From contig JAZBQD010000089.1 of assembly GCA_036583965.1 (NCBI GenBank), forward strand, positions 1 to 64,000: DNA of 64,000 nucleotides. Reading direction: 5' to 3'. This document shows positions 10,771-22,774 of the stretch, piece after piece (positions within the stretch are counted from its first letter, which is position 1; the number at the start of each line of letters is the position of its first letter). Made by a program: the position numbers and the translations under genes. The notes below the pieces were generated by a model. It was not told where the DNA came from. It searched no databases and saw only the letters and a list, made by a program, of their open reading frames with translations. The stretch comes from Prunella strophiata (Eukaryota; Chordata; Aves; Passeriformes; Prunellidae).

Positions 10771-11880
10771 ATAAGCCCTTAAAACACCTTTTTCCCCCCA
10801 GCCCCTCCCTCCTTCCCACCCACAGTGCAGGGAGACAGGGCATGGGGGTTTTTGGGTCAGTTCATCACTGAGATTTATTGCAGCTTATGGCTTGCTGTAA
10901 TCCCCTTGCTCAGCTTGGCCAGGGGGAGCTGGCAAAAATAAAGGGATGGAAAATGATGGTCTAGCATGAAAAATAAAAACTTTAATAACGAAAATAGCAA
11001 ATATGGAAACCGCAGGTTACAGGGACTAGATTCCAAAGACCCATGGGTGGGCCAAATGCAGCCAAGTATAAGGGCAAAGGTCCAATCATGAACGTGAACT
11101 CGGAATATGACCTTATATGAACTTGGCATTGAGCCAACTGAGAACAAAAACTAGAAACTTGACCAAATATAGGATGGTTCTATTAGCATACTACTAATTC
11201 CCATGACCCCACTCTTCCCACTGTGGCCTGATCAGGTGCTCCCTCCCCTCAGTACCCTGCCTCCCATGGTTTGTGGCCAAAATCCTCTGCAAATGCATCT
11301 GAAGCAGAAATCCCAGCTGGACAACATCCCACAGAGATTTTCTTCTGCTGCTCTGGGAGAGAAGTCCTTCCCCTGTGAGATCATGGGGTTCCTCCCACAG
11401 GAGACAGTTCGTGAACTTCTCCAGCATGGGTCCAATCTCTGGAGCAGCAGTCCTGCCACACCTGCTACAATGTGAATTCCCTCCCACAGGCAAACAGTCC
11501 TCCCAAAACTGCTGTGACCTGGGTCTCTCTTTGCATGGGGTGCAGTCCTCCAAGGACAGGCTGCTCCAGCCTGGAAGCAAGGACCTTCTCTCTCCACCGG
11601 GTCTTCCACTGGACCACAGCCTTCTCCAGGCATCCACCCTCTCTGGCATGGGTACCTCCCCAACAGGCTGTGGGTGGATCTCTGCATCCCCCATGGACCC
11701 ATGGGCTGCAGGGGGAAAACCTGCTTCACCATGGTCTTCACCACAGCCTGCAGAGGAATCTTGGCTCTGGCGCCTGGAGAACCACCTCGCCCTCAGACAG
11801 AGAGAGAAAGAAATAGAAAAAGAGTTGGAGGGGGGACAGGAAAAGTAACAGAGACAGATTAAATAGAAACATATCACCCC
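10771..11880 (-). mobile_element. Degenerate avian ERV LTR, antisense
   Basis: The minus strand contains repeated 'CCATGCTGGAGAAG' and 'TGGGAGG..CC' phrases and a TTCCTCTGCAGGCTGTGGTG block typical of a common avian LTR family, also present in plus orientation at 14994-15623. An AATAAA on the minus strand near 10880 fits a poly(A) signal. Ends are not sharply defined. The 227-codon frame over it is an LTR by-product. Confidence 0.5.
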
Positions 11881-12299
11881 TCTATCGGTCCCAATGACAT
11901 CTCATTGCTCCCCTCCATCTGGTCATCTTGGTGGTGAGGATCCCCCACCAAAAAGTGTAGAATCCAATGGATTAATATATGTTTGGGCCAGGTGGGAATG
12001 CCCAGGAGCCTCCCCTGAGGGGGTGGCAAGTTTGGCACTGTGTCTTGCAAGGCTTTGGATCAGTTGCATCATTTTACATCACATGTAGTATTCTTCTCCC
12101 TCAGACCAGACCTGAGAATAGTGTCACTTTTATCTCAAATCAACTTATAGTCCAGGGCCTGAGTCAGGGGACCCATTCAGGGTGCAGAGGTCTTTGGTGC
12201 AGCTCTAATGATGCAGCTTTGCTATAGTTTATTGGACAAAAATCCTTCAGAAAAATGTTCAAGCCATGAGCCACAATGTTTCAGTCTCTGACAAGTACT
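11881..12299. other. Unassigned sequence
   Basis: Between LTR debris and a CR1 tail. I see no coding region, no LTR termini and no simple repeat. Confidence 0.4.
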
Positions 12300-13186
12300 C
12301 AAAGGGATACTAAGTAAGTTTCAAATTATACAAAACTGGGAGGACCTGTTGACTCCCTTGACAGCAGGGAGGCCCTGCAGAGAGCTCAACAAATGAGACA
12401 GCTAGGAATCACCAACCATATGAAGCTTAACAAGGGAAAGTGCTGAATTCTGTACCTGCGACAGGGCAACCCTGGATGTATGGACAGGCTGGGGAATAAG
12501 ATGCTGGAAAGCAGCACCACATAAAGGGACCTGGGGATCCTGGTTGATGGCAAATTGAATATGAGTCAGCAGTGCCCTGGCAGCCAGGAGGGCCAACATT
12601 GTTCTGGGGTGCATCAGGCAAAGCACCACCAGCCAGGCAAAGGAGATGATTCTCCTGCTTGCTCCCCACTGGTGTGGCCTCACCTTAAGTCCTGGGGGCA
12701 GCTTTGGGCACCACGAGAAAGGCTATTAGAGAGTGTCCAAAGGAGGGCACCTAAGATGATGAAGGGTCTGGAGGGGAAGCCATACAAGGAGTGGATGAGG
12801 TAATTTGATCTGTTCAGCCTGGAGGAGACTGAGGGGAGACCTCAATACAACTTCCTTGTGAAGAGAAGAGGAGGGGCAGTCACTGATCTCCTCTCTGGTG
12901 ACCAGTGATAGGACCCAAAGGAACAACTGGAGTTGTGTCAGGGAAGGTTTAGGTTGGATATTAGGAAAAGGTTCTTCACGCAGAGGGTGGTTGGGCACTG
13001 GAACAGGCTTCCCAGGGAAGTGGTCACAGCAGAAAGCCTGACAGAGTTCAAGAAGCATTTGGACAATGCTTTCAGGCACATGGTGAGATTATTGGGGCTG
13101 TTCTGTGCAGGGCCAGGAGTTAGGCTTCGGTAATACTTTTGAATTCCTTGCAACTCAGAATATTCTGTGATTCTGTCATTCTGTGA
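12300..13186 (+). mobile_element. CR1 LINE 3' fragment
   Basis: Shows the end of ORF2 and the conserved CR1 3' UTR (GGAAGGTTTAGGTTGGATAT, TGGGCACTGGAACAGG). It ends with direct ATTCTGTG repeats at 13157-13186, the CR1 tail signature. Heavily 5'-truncated and frameshifted. Confidence 0.88.
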
Positions 13187-13195
13187 AGATTTCTA

Positions 13196-13776
13196 CTGGC
13201 CTTGGTTGGAATTGAGACATTTGTCTTCACAATATCTTCTATGGAGCTATGTTTTGGGGTTGGAATGAAAAACAGTTTTAGTAACGCAGGGATGTTTCAG
13301 TTACTGCTGAGCGGTGCTTACACAGTGTCAAGGCTGTTTCTGCTCTTCACACTGTCCTTCCAGCAAGTAGGCAGGGGATGCACAAGAAATTGTGAGGATA
13401 CACAGCCAGAACAGCTGATCCAAACTAATCAAAGGGATATTTCATAGCATATGCTCAGCAATAAAACTTAGGAGGAAAAAAGGAATAGAAAGGACATTTG
13501 GAGTGATGGTATTTGTCTTCCTAAGTAACCATTAATCAAGATGAATCTCTGCTTTCCTGGGCATGGCTAAACCTCTGCCTGTCAATGGAAAATAGTGAAT
13601 TAATTCCTTATTTAGCTTTGTGAATGCATGCAGCTTTTGCTATCCCTAATAAAGTCTTTTTATCTCAACCCACAAGTTTTCTTATTTTTAGCTTTCTCAT
13701 TCTCTCCCTTATCTCACTGGCGAGTGAGCAGGTGGCTGTGTGGGGGCTAGCTATCTACTGGGGTTAACCCACAACA
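13196..13776 (+). mobile_element. Solo LTR, TGTCCTGGTTT type (diverged)
   Basis: Co-linear with the LTR at 28178-28781: GCTGAGC(G/A)GTGCTTAC, TTTTTATCTCAA(C/T)CCA and the end GGGGTTAACCCACAACA. Older and more diverged than that copy. Starts just after the CR1 tail. Confidence 0.7.
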
Positions 13777-13856
13777 AATAAACAACAAAGGAAATAAATA
13801 TTCAGGCTACTTTCTGTATAAATGTTTCCAGTAAATTCCTGTATCAACAGAGACAT

Positions 13857-14293
13857 TGATGCCTTGAGAGACTACCTAGAACAGAGGCTAGAGAGTGTTA
13901 GAGGAATAAAGTAGGTATTTATTAAAAAGGCCTTCAGAGAATACACCTTGGGCAGTACAAGAGCTTGGACGAGGCTACAGCCAAGATGGACGATGGAGCA
14001 CACGTTTTCACACTTTTATAAGTTTTGGTCCATTTACATATTTGGGTTAATTGTCCAATTACAGCTTCAGGTTATGAAGTCCCATCCTCTCAGTTTGCTC
14101 CCCTCACTTCACTCTTGTTTATACTTTTTGGGCCTGAAGCTGCAACAGTGATCTTGGTTCTCGGGCTGGAAAAGTATTGTTTTGTCTAACTAAACTGTGA
14201 AGAGAATGTGCTAACACTTTACATCAAGTTCAGAGTTATACACTAATACAGAACAAAATCTGGAAAATATGAAAGCTAAAACTTAAGGCATCA
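13857..14293 (-). mobile_element. Solo LTR with perfect ACAT target duplication
   Basis: 437 bp; minus strand starts TGATGCCTTA and ends AAGGCATCA, a clear terminal inverted repeat. It has TATAAAAG (about 14014) and AATAAA (about 13922) in correct order. ACAT flanks both ends (13853-13856 and 14294-14297). The 4-bp duplication fits class I ERVs. Confidence 0.85.
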
Positions 14294-14297
14294 ACAT

Positions 14298-14993
14298 CTA
14301 GCTTCTGATCGCTTTCTTAAGCTTAAATCACTTTGAAGTGATATAGTTACTCAGAAAACCTTTCCAAAGAAAACCTTGAGTAAAAGATCACATGGTATTT
14401 TTTATTGCTTCCATCTACAGGATTATGTCTCTTTTGGTTATTTATTTGCTTATTTACTTGCTAGTGGATCAGAACATCCAGGAAAAGTACCCAACTTGGA
14501 AAGATTGTTTGCTGTCTTATATCACTATATTCCTAAAAGACAGGCATTTTTAAAAATTGCAGGAAAAATAAATATGAGTGGGAGAATTTGTAATTGACCA
14601 ATATATTCTAAAATATATTTGAAAAAATGAACAGTAGTTGGTGATTTGTTTTTTGATGACAGGTAACTGAGAGCTATAGAAAGCCAAAACAACTTTGCAT
14701 AGCAGAAAGCAGCAATGACACCATTTTGTATCGTCCTTCCTACAAATGGGGTAACCACTGTCAGAAGTGGAAGAATGTCATGGCTAGGGAGGGTATTCCT
14801 TATATGAAGACTATCATGAAAGAAAGTACTCAAACAAATGTGGGAAAAGACAATTTGAAAAATAAACCATCGTATCTTATAGTTAGGCTTCTAGACAGTT
14901 GAAACCATCAAAATAGAAAGGTATTTCAATGAATAGTAAAGTCACTTAATCCTGGTTTCAAGAGAGCTCTAGAAATATTGATATCAAGTATAT
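14298..14993. other. Unassigned AT-rich sequence
   Basis: No convincing coding region, LTR end or tandem repeat. Short frames on both strands lack recognisable domains. Confidence 0.4.
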
Positions 14994-15623
14994 GTGAACC
15001 CATGGAGATTAATGGTGGTGCAGAGATTCACCTGCAGCCCATTATGGACCCCACACAGGAGCAGGTGGAGGTGCCCTGAAGGAGGCTGTGACCCTGTGAA
15101 GAGTGTGCTGGAGCAGGCTCTTGACAAAACATGTAATCCCATGCAGAGGAGCCCATGTTGGAGCAGATTTTCTGGCAGGACTTCTGACCCTGTGGGGGAC
15201 CCACACTGGAGCAGTCTGTTCCTGAAAGTCTGCACCCCATGTGAGGGACCCTACGCTGGAGCAGAGGAACAGTGTGGGGAGTCCTCATGAGGAGGAAGGA
15301 GTAGCAGAAATAATGTGTGATGAACTGACCATAATATCCATTCCCTATCCCCCTGCACCACTCAGAGGGAGAAGGTAGAAAAGCTAGGAGAAGGTGTTTA
15401 AAATTTGGGTTTGTTTCTCATTACCCTACTCTGATTTGATTAGAAATAAATTAAATAGTTTTCCCCAGGTAGAGTCTGTTTTGCCCATGACAGTAATTGG
15501 TGAGTCATTTCTGTCCTTATCTCAACCCAGGAGTCATATTTTCTCTCCCCATCCAGTTGAGGAGGTGAGTGATAGAACAGCTTTGGTTGGTGCTTGACAT
15601 CCAGCAAGGGTAAACCCACCACA
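14994..15623 (+). mobile_element. Avian ERV LTR, 3' part
   Basis: Carries the repeated 'ctggagcag' phrases of the family seen antisense at 10771-11880 and ends AGGGTAAACCCACCACA, a typical LTR end. The 5' end is not clear. Confidence 0.6.
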
Positions 15624-16202
15624 ATGAGCCCTTCCCACAGGCTGCATCTCCTCAAGAACTGCTCCAAAGTTCCCTCCCATCCGTGGTGGGCTCAAAAAAG
15701 CACCTAATGTGGTAAAACCTAAACATTAACTGCTCTCACAATTGATTGTATCAAATGTCATTGTAGGAGTCAGTCATTCTGCAGTGCCTTCAAATTCACA
15801 TCACAGTTCATGAGGATTTAATCAGCACTTTGAAATGCTTAAGTCTAAATGCTCATCACTTCAATCACAGGAAGTTCCTCCTGCGATTTAGGAGATTGTA
15901 ATATGTGATTCCATAAGACTCTCGTGATTTAGCATTGATTAATGTCTGTTCATAAAATGATATAAAACTTTTTTTGTCTTCCATTGTAGAGCCCCAAACT
16001 TCATTCCAGCCAATATATTCAAAACCTTGTTAATGTAACTGCTAATTTCAGAGGGTGATGGGGATGGTTATAGTGTACATGGGCTTGTGCTGAGGGGTCT
16101 GCAGTGGGGGCAGGAAGAGGTTAGAGAAATTATTTTCAAAGCAGAAAATTGCCCTCTGGTTTAAATTATTTTAGGTGTTACTTGGGGTGCAGTCCTTCAA
16201 GA
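15624..16202. other. Unassigned sequence between two LTRs
   Basis: May include a remnant of ERV internal sequence next to the upstream LTR end, but no coding motif is visible. Confidence 0.35.
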
Positions 16203-16925
16203 TGTGAAAAACAGAGTTCACTCCTCAGAATTTTTAAGTTTAATTATAGGATAAAAGAAGGAGAATATTTCCAGCACTGGAGTACTTTTGACGAACAACC
16301 AAAGAGCACCCAAAAAAGCTTAAAATCATGTTCTTTATATACGGTTACATTGCTGGGGTTACATGCATATTCATTAGCTTATACATTATTTAAATATTCC
16401 CAAGAGCTTTTGATGTTGCAGGGGCTCTTCGTGTTAAGGTTTCCCATCCTGACTTATCTGTATGACATCCTGAGATCAAGTCAATAAATTTTATTCCTTC
16501 TCATTATTTCATCCCTGTTGTTTCACACTTTTCTGATAAGAGGAGTTAACAAGCTCTTCCCCAGTCTTCTCTGGTGCTCTGCCTTGTGTCACTGTTATCT
16601 TATCACTTGGACTGGTCAGTCAGTGGATCGCCTTGCACTGTTCTTCTTAGTTACACAAAAGTCTTTTCACATCTTACGTTTTGCTAAGGTCTATAGTACA
16701 ATACGTTCACCACATTACTATTTCTATAAGCAATACATAGATATCATATTCATTACACTACTATTTCTATGAGCAAGATAGTACATACTTAAACTGATAG
16801 ATTATATTAACAAGCAGCTAAAAAGAGTTATAATTTGTCCCATATCTAAATACTTATGATCAATAATAACATGCAAAAGCTAATACATAGATGCAAAAGC
16901 CAATGTTACCTGGTCATTTTTAACA
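16203..16925 (-). mobile_element. 3' LTR of A2 (complete LTR-D)
   Basis: Minus strand begins TGTTAAAAATGACC and ends CTGTTTTTCACA. The minus-strand PPT CAAAGAGAAGGGAT (16926-16939) immediately precedes it. It shares only the last ~9 bp and general layout with LTR-A. Confidence 0.82.
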
Positions 16926-17091
16926 ATCCCTTCTCTTTGTTTTTCTTACTGTATTTGTCTTGAGCTACAACTTTTGAACTTCTGCACTCTTGGCATATTG
17001 ATACCTTTCATAGATCTTAAATGCCTTGTTTTTATAATCTTTTACTTTTCTCAATACTATAATTTTCTGCTTTCATTTTAGGGTTCCCTAA

Positions 17092-17581
17092 TGTGTTACT
17101 CTTCGAGCCAGGTCTTATGAACTCTAAGAGGAACCCATAACACCTGAGATAGCTCTGCTAACCAGAATGGCATAAAATTAGCAGGATGGCTTCTGAGGTT
17201 GTGGTGGAAACAGAAAAAGGTTTAATAAAAGGCAAAATAACAAAGCTCTTACAGAGAAAAACTGAGCCAAGGGCAAGAGGTTCTTGCTCCTGCTAAAACA
17301 CTCCACAAAAGGAATTATTTCCTTTGTTCTCTTCTTTTTGTAGTGAATTACCTATGCGGGACCTCTTGGCCTCTGTCCAACCAGACAGTCCCAGGTCTGA
17401 GGTGAAGTCCCAAAGGTCCTATGAGGTGTCTTTTTACCAAACTGAGGAGAGAAACTTGTGGGCTTTTTGCCTTTTTAAGCAGACAAAGAATAATTTGGTC
17501 ACTGTCAACAGGGGGCACATTCCTACAGTTCCCGACTTTGGATTGGTGGGTACTGTCATTATTTGCATGTTTTGGACCACA
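17092..17581 (-). mobile_element. Solo LTR-E inside A2 env
   Basis: 490 bp; minus strand starts TGTGGTCCAAAACATG and ends GAGTAACACA. ATTAAA-type poly(A) signal near 17222. The A2 env sequence resumes at 17582. An exact target duplication beyond TAA could not be established. Confidence 0.72.
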
Positions 17582-19202
17582 TAAGTAATTAATCTGCTAA
17601 AGCATGGGATCAAACATAGAAGAAAAATTAGACCCATTATTCCACATAGCACTACAAATCTTGCCTTCTTCCACCAAGATATTAAAAAAAAAAATCTTCT
17701 AACTATCTTTTATTCATTACAGATTCCCATTTTTGGACTGGTACATGGGCTATTTTCCAGATGTTTCTGGCTATATCCAAAACTGCATCCCCATTATCAT
17801 CAATTTGTAGACAGCAATCAGATGTGTTAAACTCTCTGCAAACCCCTCCTTCTTCTGCTAACAAATAGTCTAACACTAACCAATTTTGATACACTGCAGC
17901 TCTGGCTTACCTTTGCTCATTGACTATCAATTCCATGGCCCTGGCCATTTAATTAGATATGATTTCTACAACTGCTTCAAGTCTTATGATGAGATTTAAC
18001 ATATAAATTGGAGTTCCATATCCCCAACTCCCATCTTGTGCCTAGGTAGCTGTACCATATGTCTGTATTATCTGTTCAGGTGGCCACCCTTTGGCCCACT
18101 TTTGGTATCCCCCAATTTCTCCAATTAGTTCTCTCTTATTTCTTTTTAAGGCATTGTATACCGGTATTCCCAGATCATCTCCGTCTTGGTTTGGCAACGG
18201 GAAAAATCCTGGTTGTATAATTCCTAGAGTGCAATTTCCTTTCCATAGGGGAGGAAGTTTTGGATAAGCACTTTTCCCACATATCCAGAATAAGCCATCC
18301 GGTGCTTTTGAGTAGTCTTTTCTCTGGTTATTCATGTTTTCCCAAAATTTAGATATTTCTGGGACCCCATTATAGGGATTCTTCCCAGGGTCATTGCACC
18401 AGAAAAGTTTAATCTGCTTTTCATATTTACAATTCTTTTTCCTCTCCTGGGTCCAATATTGCATGGGTTTTTCAGGGATCCACCATGTGAAAGTTCCATT
18501 ATAAACTTTATATATTTTACAGGAAGTTTATCCTATATTATCTACAAATTCTTTTCCCAAATGCCAGAGGCACTCCTCTCCTATTATTTTTGAACTTATT
18601 ATCCACCCTTCTGGTTGGTTTCCTCCTTTCATGTTGGTCCTATTCCATTTAAGGAGTTCGACCAGGCCCAGGCTACTACCTTTCCACAGCTACTCTTTAG
18701 ACATTAAGGCCCCCTCACACATCCAGGAGTTAGTAACATTCAGTTCTTTGCTGATCCTTTCTCCCTGATCTACAAATAAATTCTTCTCTAACCTCAGGAC
18801 TTCTACCTCAGCTTCTATTTGTTGTTTGAGTTTTGCATAGAAATTTCCATGTGGAGTTGGCTCTGGCCTTTTTAACTCTTTACCAAATAAGGTGTCTCTG
18901 AGAGGTGTTTTCAGAATATTTTGCATCGGTTGCAGGGGGTGTTGGGGATACTAATTGTTCCTTCACTAAGTCTCCATGAATTCCTCTCCCAAGAGCTCTT
19001 TCAAGACAAACCCATTTCTCCCCTTTCGGGCATTCACTCCCTTGTCTTGTACTGCTCTGTCCTAGGTTTTCTGCAACCCAGAATGTTTGCTCAGCATGTG
19101 TGCAGGTGTCTAGTTTGGATGAGTCATAGCAGTGTAGGTCAACAAGGGTGCGAGTAGTAAAAAGAGAACCTACATAAAGTGACTGATAGCATTTGTGACA
19201 TA

Positions 19203-19704
19203 TGTACTGGTTTGAAAGTAAAAACTAGTGAGACACTCTAAGTCAGAAATACAATTTAATAAAAAACTAAAATAAAAATACATGCAAAGGAAAGAAAGAC
19301 AAAAAAACCCAAAACATAGTCAGAGTGCGACCTGATATCTATCCCTCCTAGTTGGAGTGGTGATAGCAGTCCCAATGAAATGGTCCCGCCCAAGCAGTGA
19401 GGCTGGCAGCCAGCAGTCCTGTGTCCTCTGCAGGCCGGAGAACAGGACTGCTTCTTCAGTCTCAAAACCCAAACTTTATCCCCATGAAAATACCTGGCCC
19501 TCCCCCTTGGGCAGAGCACCTCACAATGGACTATTGTAACTTCTATGAATTATGTGATAAGGCCTTGATGGGCCATTAACAGAGCCATTAACAAGAGACA
19601 ATCCCGCAGTGGGAGGTAAGAGATAAGGAGAACACTGCCTCCTCCTAGTTTTAACAGTACAAGGAGATGGTAATAGAATACATCTTGCATTGCAACCCAG
19701 GACA
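19203..19704 (-). mobile_element. Solo LTR-F inside A2 env
   Basis: Minus strand starts TGTCCTGGGTTGCAATGC and ends TTTCAAACCAGTACA. Closely co-linear with the plus-strand copy at 62934-63447 and related to 53532-54210. Flanks ACATA and ACAAA form an imperfect 5-bp duplication. Confidence 0.78.
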
Positions 19705-20059
19705 ACAAATATTTTCAAGATCCCCAAGGGGGAGAAGACTAACCAGGACTATTAGGAGCCCAGTATAACATGTACCCCCACCTTCCATGCCTGATGGGAT
19801 TGCTGCCCACAGCATGTAAATATGATCTTCTTGGTGGTTAATCTGGTCTTGCCTCCTTATCTCCTTGTCACAGAATTACCTATGTCACCTGCTTTTTTTA
19901 TGTTGTGGTTCTCTGTAGTTCCTTAAATAGTCAGCCCTTATTGAGTTCACTCTCGGAATAGGGTCTTATTACCTCCCCATCATATGGAGTAGTTGTCTGC
20001 ATTCAAAATATGGTCCCTGGTTTTGATTTACTACAGCCTCCGACTCAGCTTCTAATAGC

Positions 20060-20470
20060 TTGTGAGTATCAGGGAGCATCCATTCAACTCCACAACAAAG
20101 TGTTAGAATTGGTTCTTGTCCTTGATTAGTGTTGGAACTTTTTCCTGTATCTCAACAAATTTTGCAGCACGCCTGCTGCCTGGACAAGCTACCATGCCAG
20201 AGCTGGCCACAATTTTCTCACTGACATTGCACCCAACTTGAGTGTCTCGTTCCAGGGTGCTTTAAGCAGGGTATGTGACTGGGAATAAACCTGGGAGATA
20301 TCTCAGCAGAGAGGTCTAGTGGTTGTTTTTTCTGCACGTCACAGGCAAAAGCAAAAACTCTAGGATTGTTTATGGACCTGGTGTTTGTTAATCTGCATAT
20401 ACCTGATCTCCCCAATTGGGGAGGTAGCAAACCATCGCCTCGGAGTTTAGAAAGCTTTTGGCCTTTGGGA
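20060..20470 (-). pseudogene. Cysteine-rich frame between pol and env of A2
   Basis: The frame at 20430-20218 contains FAFACDVQKKQ, HIPCLKHPGTRHSSWVQC, and after one stop ends QACCKIC. This aligns position by position with the frame at 39791-39534 of A3 (LALACDLYKEE, HIPCLIHPNTKHASWVKC, YCQKC) and with 50740-51090 of A4. Function unknown. It lies where a small accessory gene or a 5' extension of env would be. Conservation of the Cys and His positions in three copies is what supports it as a former gene. Confidence 0.55.
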
Positions 20471-20659
20471 ATACAAAAGAATCAATAAAGCCAGTGGGGA
20501 ACTCCCTCCCAGTCTGGATTGATGTGTGATTGCTCGTGGTTTACTTGCCACATTGAGCTTGCACATTCCGTTTTAAAGTAATTTTCAGTCCTTCTGTGAA
20601 AGTGATGATCCTCCAGTCGCGGGGTTCGTCTATTGATCCTTTTATCCTGCTAGCATGAG

Positions 20660-21235
20660 TTCATCCTCATTCTGCAGTTCATATAGACGATTTGGTGGTT
20701 AGCAGCACCTGAAAAGGACCTTCCCAGTTGGGGGTTAAAGGTTCATCTTTCCATGATTTAACCATTACCCAGTCCCCAGGATTTGCATGAATTTTGAAAT
20801 CTAGGGTAGCAGTCTGAGGGATTCTTTCCTTTTCCTGTAGTTCTTCTAGAGTTTGTGCTACAGACAGGACATATTTCTTGACACCGTCCTCCCCTTCTTC
20901 ATAAGTGGCCATACTATTGGGCAAAATCAAAAAAGGTAAACTACACATCATTTCATAAGATGAAACTTAAGTCCAATCTAGGCCATGTTCTAATTCTTAA
21001 CAAGGCTAGGGGTAGGCACTTGATCCATGACATTTGGATTTCAATCATAAGCTTTGTTAGAGTTCTCTTGAGAGTTTGATTCATCCTTTCAACTTTTCTC
21101 ACACCCTGTTGGGATTTTACACACACATGTCCTCTCTGCCCCTGTATCTACTAAGAACTTGAATTCCTCCTCCTGGGGGCCTACTTTTAAAGTTATCAAG
21201 GGGTCCTACTGATATTTTGTCCCCATGACATAGAG
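20660..21235 (-). pseudogene. pol: Pol remnant of A2: protease stub fused to integrase tail
   Basis: At 21235-21120 the minus strand codes a protease strand with FLVDTGAERTC (active-site DTG kept). At about 21119 it switches to integrase sequence near the catalytic Glu region, then the integrase C-terminal domain at 20951-20679 (GDWVMVKSWKDEPLTPNW, GPFQVLLTT). Reverse transcriptase, RNase H and the integrase zinc and core regions are missing, so roughly 2.5 kb compared with A3 is deleted. The element would depend on another virus for replication. Confidence 0.8.
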
Positions 21236-21247
21236 CCCCTGACCTCC

Positions 21248-22711
21248 CTATTCATCTGTTTCTTGAACCTCCTTGAAAACTTTCAGATCCTTTTCTCCCT
21301 GTTGGCAGTTTCGTCTTAAGTGTCCAATTTTCTTGCAAAAATGGCAGATTGAGCCCTGATTATTAAATTCCTCTTCTTCCCTTCTAGGGCTTATCTCCCA
21401 GGGAGCTCCATTCCCCTTAATTTCCTTCCAGCCCCCCTTGTTGTGGCTTGACTGGGGCCTCACCTCCCTATAGGAGTGAGTCTTTGCCCGATGGTTTCTT
21501 TCAGCAATAGCATCTGCCATTACCTTAGCCTTTGCCTTTGCTTTTTCTTCATGTCTTCATACATATACCTTTTGGGCTTCTTTTAGCAGGTCATTCAATT
21601 GTCTATCTTGCCAATCCTCTAACCTTTCTAGCTTCTTTCTTGCATTAGGTCAGGCATGGGTGACAACGGTCACTTTTAACATTGTTTGTCCCGCCTCTGT
21701 ATCGGTATCCATTCCTGAGTATTGCTTCATATTCTTTTTTAACCTCTCCAGCTATTTAGTTGGGGTTTCATCCTTTTTTTTTGTTGCTCTGCAAACTCTT
21801 TATGGGTGTTCTGATCACGGGGAGCTGCTTCCCTAATTCCCCTGATAATCAAGGCTCTGTACTCTTCCATGTTTTGCCTTCCTCTGGGGTCATTATGGTC
21901 CCATATCTGGCGCTGTAGTGGCATTTTTATCCTCCCCAGGGGGTCTGTTTACATGTTCCCTCTCGCATATTCGCATACCAGCAGCTCGAATCATGTCTTT
22001 CTTCAAATTTAAACAAAAGGTTTACTATAGATTGCATTTCTTCCCAAGTATAAATATTAGGCCCTAAAAACTGGTCTACTTGTTCTGCTAATCCAATAGG
22101 GTCTTCAAGTAGTCCTCTCAATTCCTTTTTGAATGCTCTTACTTCAGAGGAATTGAGCGGGACAGTGACAAACCCAATCCCCCGCTGTGCCCCTCCCAAT
22201 GGAACTTCCCGGAGGGAGTAGAGTGATGCTGCTTGATCTTCCCTTTGTAATTCCTCCTGCTGAGCAGCCCTTCCCCGGCTATTTTGACTGGGCCCATCAG
22301 GGGGCTGAGGGGGTGCATTAGGTGCTGGCGGATATGGAGGGAGGAGACAGTCTAAGGGGTCCCACTTCTTGTCTTCTTCTAATTTAAGCACCTTCACTTC
22401 TCCTGGAGAGTTTACCTTCCTCCAACAAGCGGCACAATCCTTGTCTTTTTGGCTGACAGCTTTCTTGTCATTTACATAAGTATTTAAGGCTTTGCATATT
22501 TCCCTTTCAAAAGACCCATGTAGGGGCCAGAATAAATGGTCTGATCTTATCTCTTCTTTAGTCCCACTCCAATCATACAATAATGTATCATTTTGATCTA
22601 ATTGTTATTCTTTTTGTCAGGGTTATGCTCCCACTGTGCCAACTTTAGAGCAAGGGGGCTGTGAGGAGGTATATCCATGGGTGCTTTCTTTTTGCTTGGT
22701 TTGTGTCCCAT
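21248..22711 (-). pseudogene. gag: Gag of A2 (matrix, capsid, nucleocapsid)
   Basis: The Met at 22711 begins MGHKPSKKKAPMD with a Gly2 myristoylation site and basic patch. A frameshift lies near 22590. A proline-rich linker (LLPPYPPAPNAPPQ) precedes capsid, which shows LNSSEVRAFKKELRGLLEDP and FLGPNIYTWEEMQSIVNLLF, as in class I ERV capsids. The C-terminal capsid half (21924-21560) is broken by stops. Nucleocapsid at 21520-21248 keeps one zinc knuckle, CHFCKKIGHLRRNC (C-x2-C-x4-H-x4-C). The best preserved gag of family A in the window. Confidence 0.88.
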
Positions 22712-22774
22712 TCTTATTTGTTTGTCCCAGCACCTCCTGCACCATCCCAGTGGCCTTTCTTCTTTCTTAGCTTC

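Larger units (their letters stand above)
16926..20000 (-). pseudogene. env: Env of A2, interrupted by two solo LTRs
   Basis: Transmembrane subunit at 17894-17600: YLLAEEGGVCREFNTSDCC, with seven residues between the first Cys and the CC pair, then IAHVPVQKWES. Surface subunit at 18464-18042 (SKFWENMNNQRKDYSKAPDG; PEQIIQTYGTAT) and 18926-18690. The N-terminal part continues beyond the LTR-F insertion to about 19900. LTR-E (17092-17581) splits the C-terminal tail and LTR-F (19203-19704) the N-terminal part. In-frame stops include a TAG where A3 has Trp (EEWPWKG region). Products cannot be made. Confidence 0.85.
16203..22711 (-). mobile_element. Provirus A2: gamma-like ERV with large pol deletion
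   Basis: Minus-strand order: gag (22711-21248), protease stub and integrase tail (21235-20660), cysteine-rich frame remnant (20470-20060), env (20000-16943, broken by two solo LTRs), polypurine tract, LTR-D (16925-16203). Proteins are closely related to A3. The 3' LTR is type D rather than type A. A 5' LTR of type D is not present; LTR-C lies 64 bp upstream of the gag start instead. Confidence 0.82.

Noticed and set aside
11194..11877. 227-codon minus-strand frame
   Set aside because: Overlaps an avian LTR. The translation has no domain, and overlapping frames of similar length exist in other frames.
17092..17581. Four- to six-base target duplication for LTR-E
   Set aside because: Only TAA is shared at the two ends, too short to claim.
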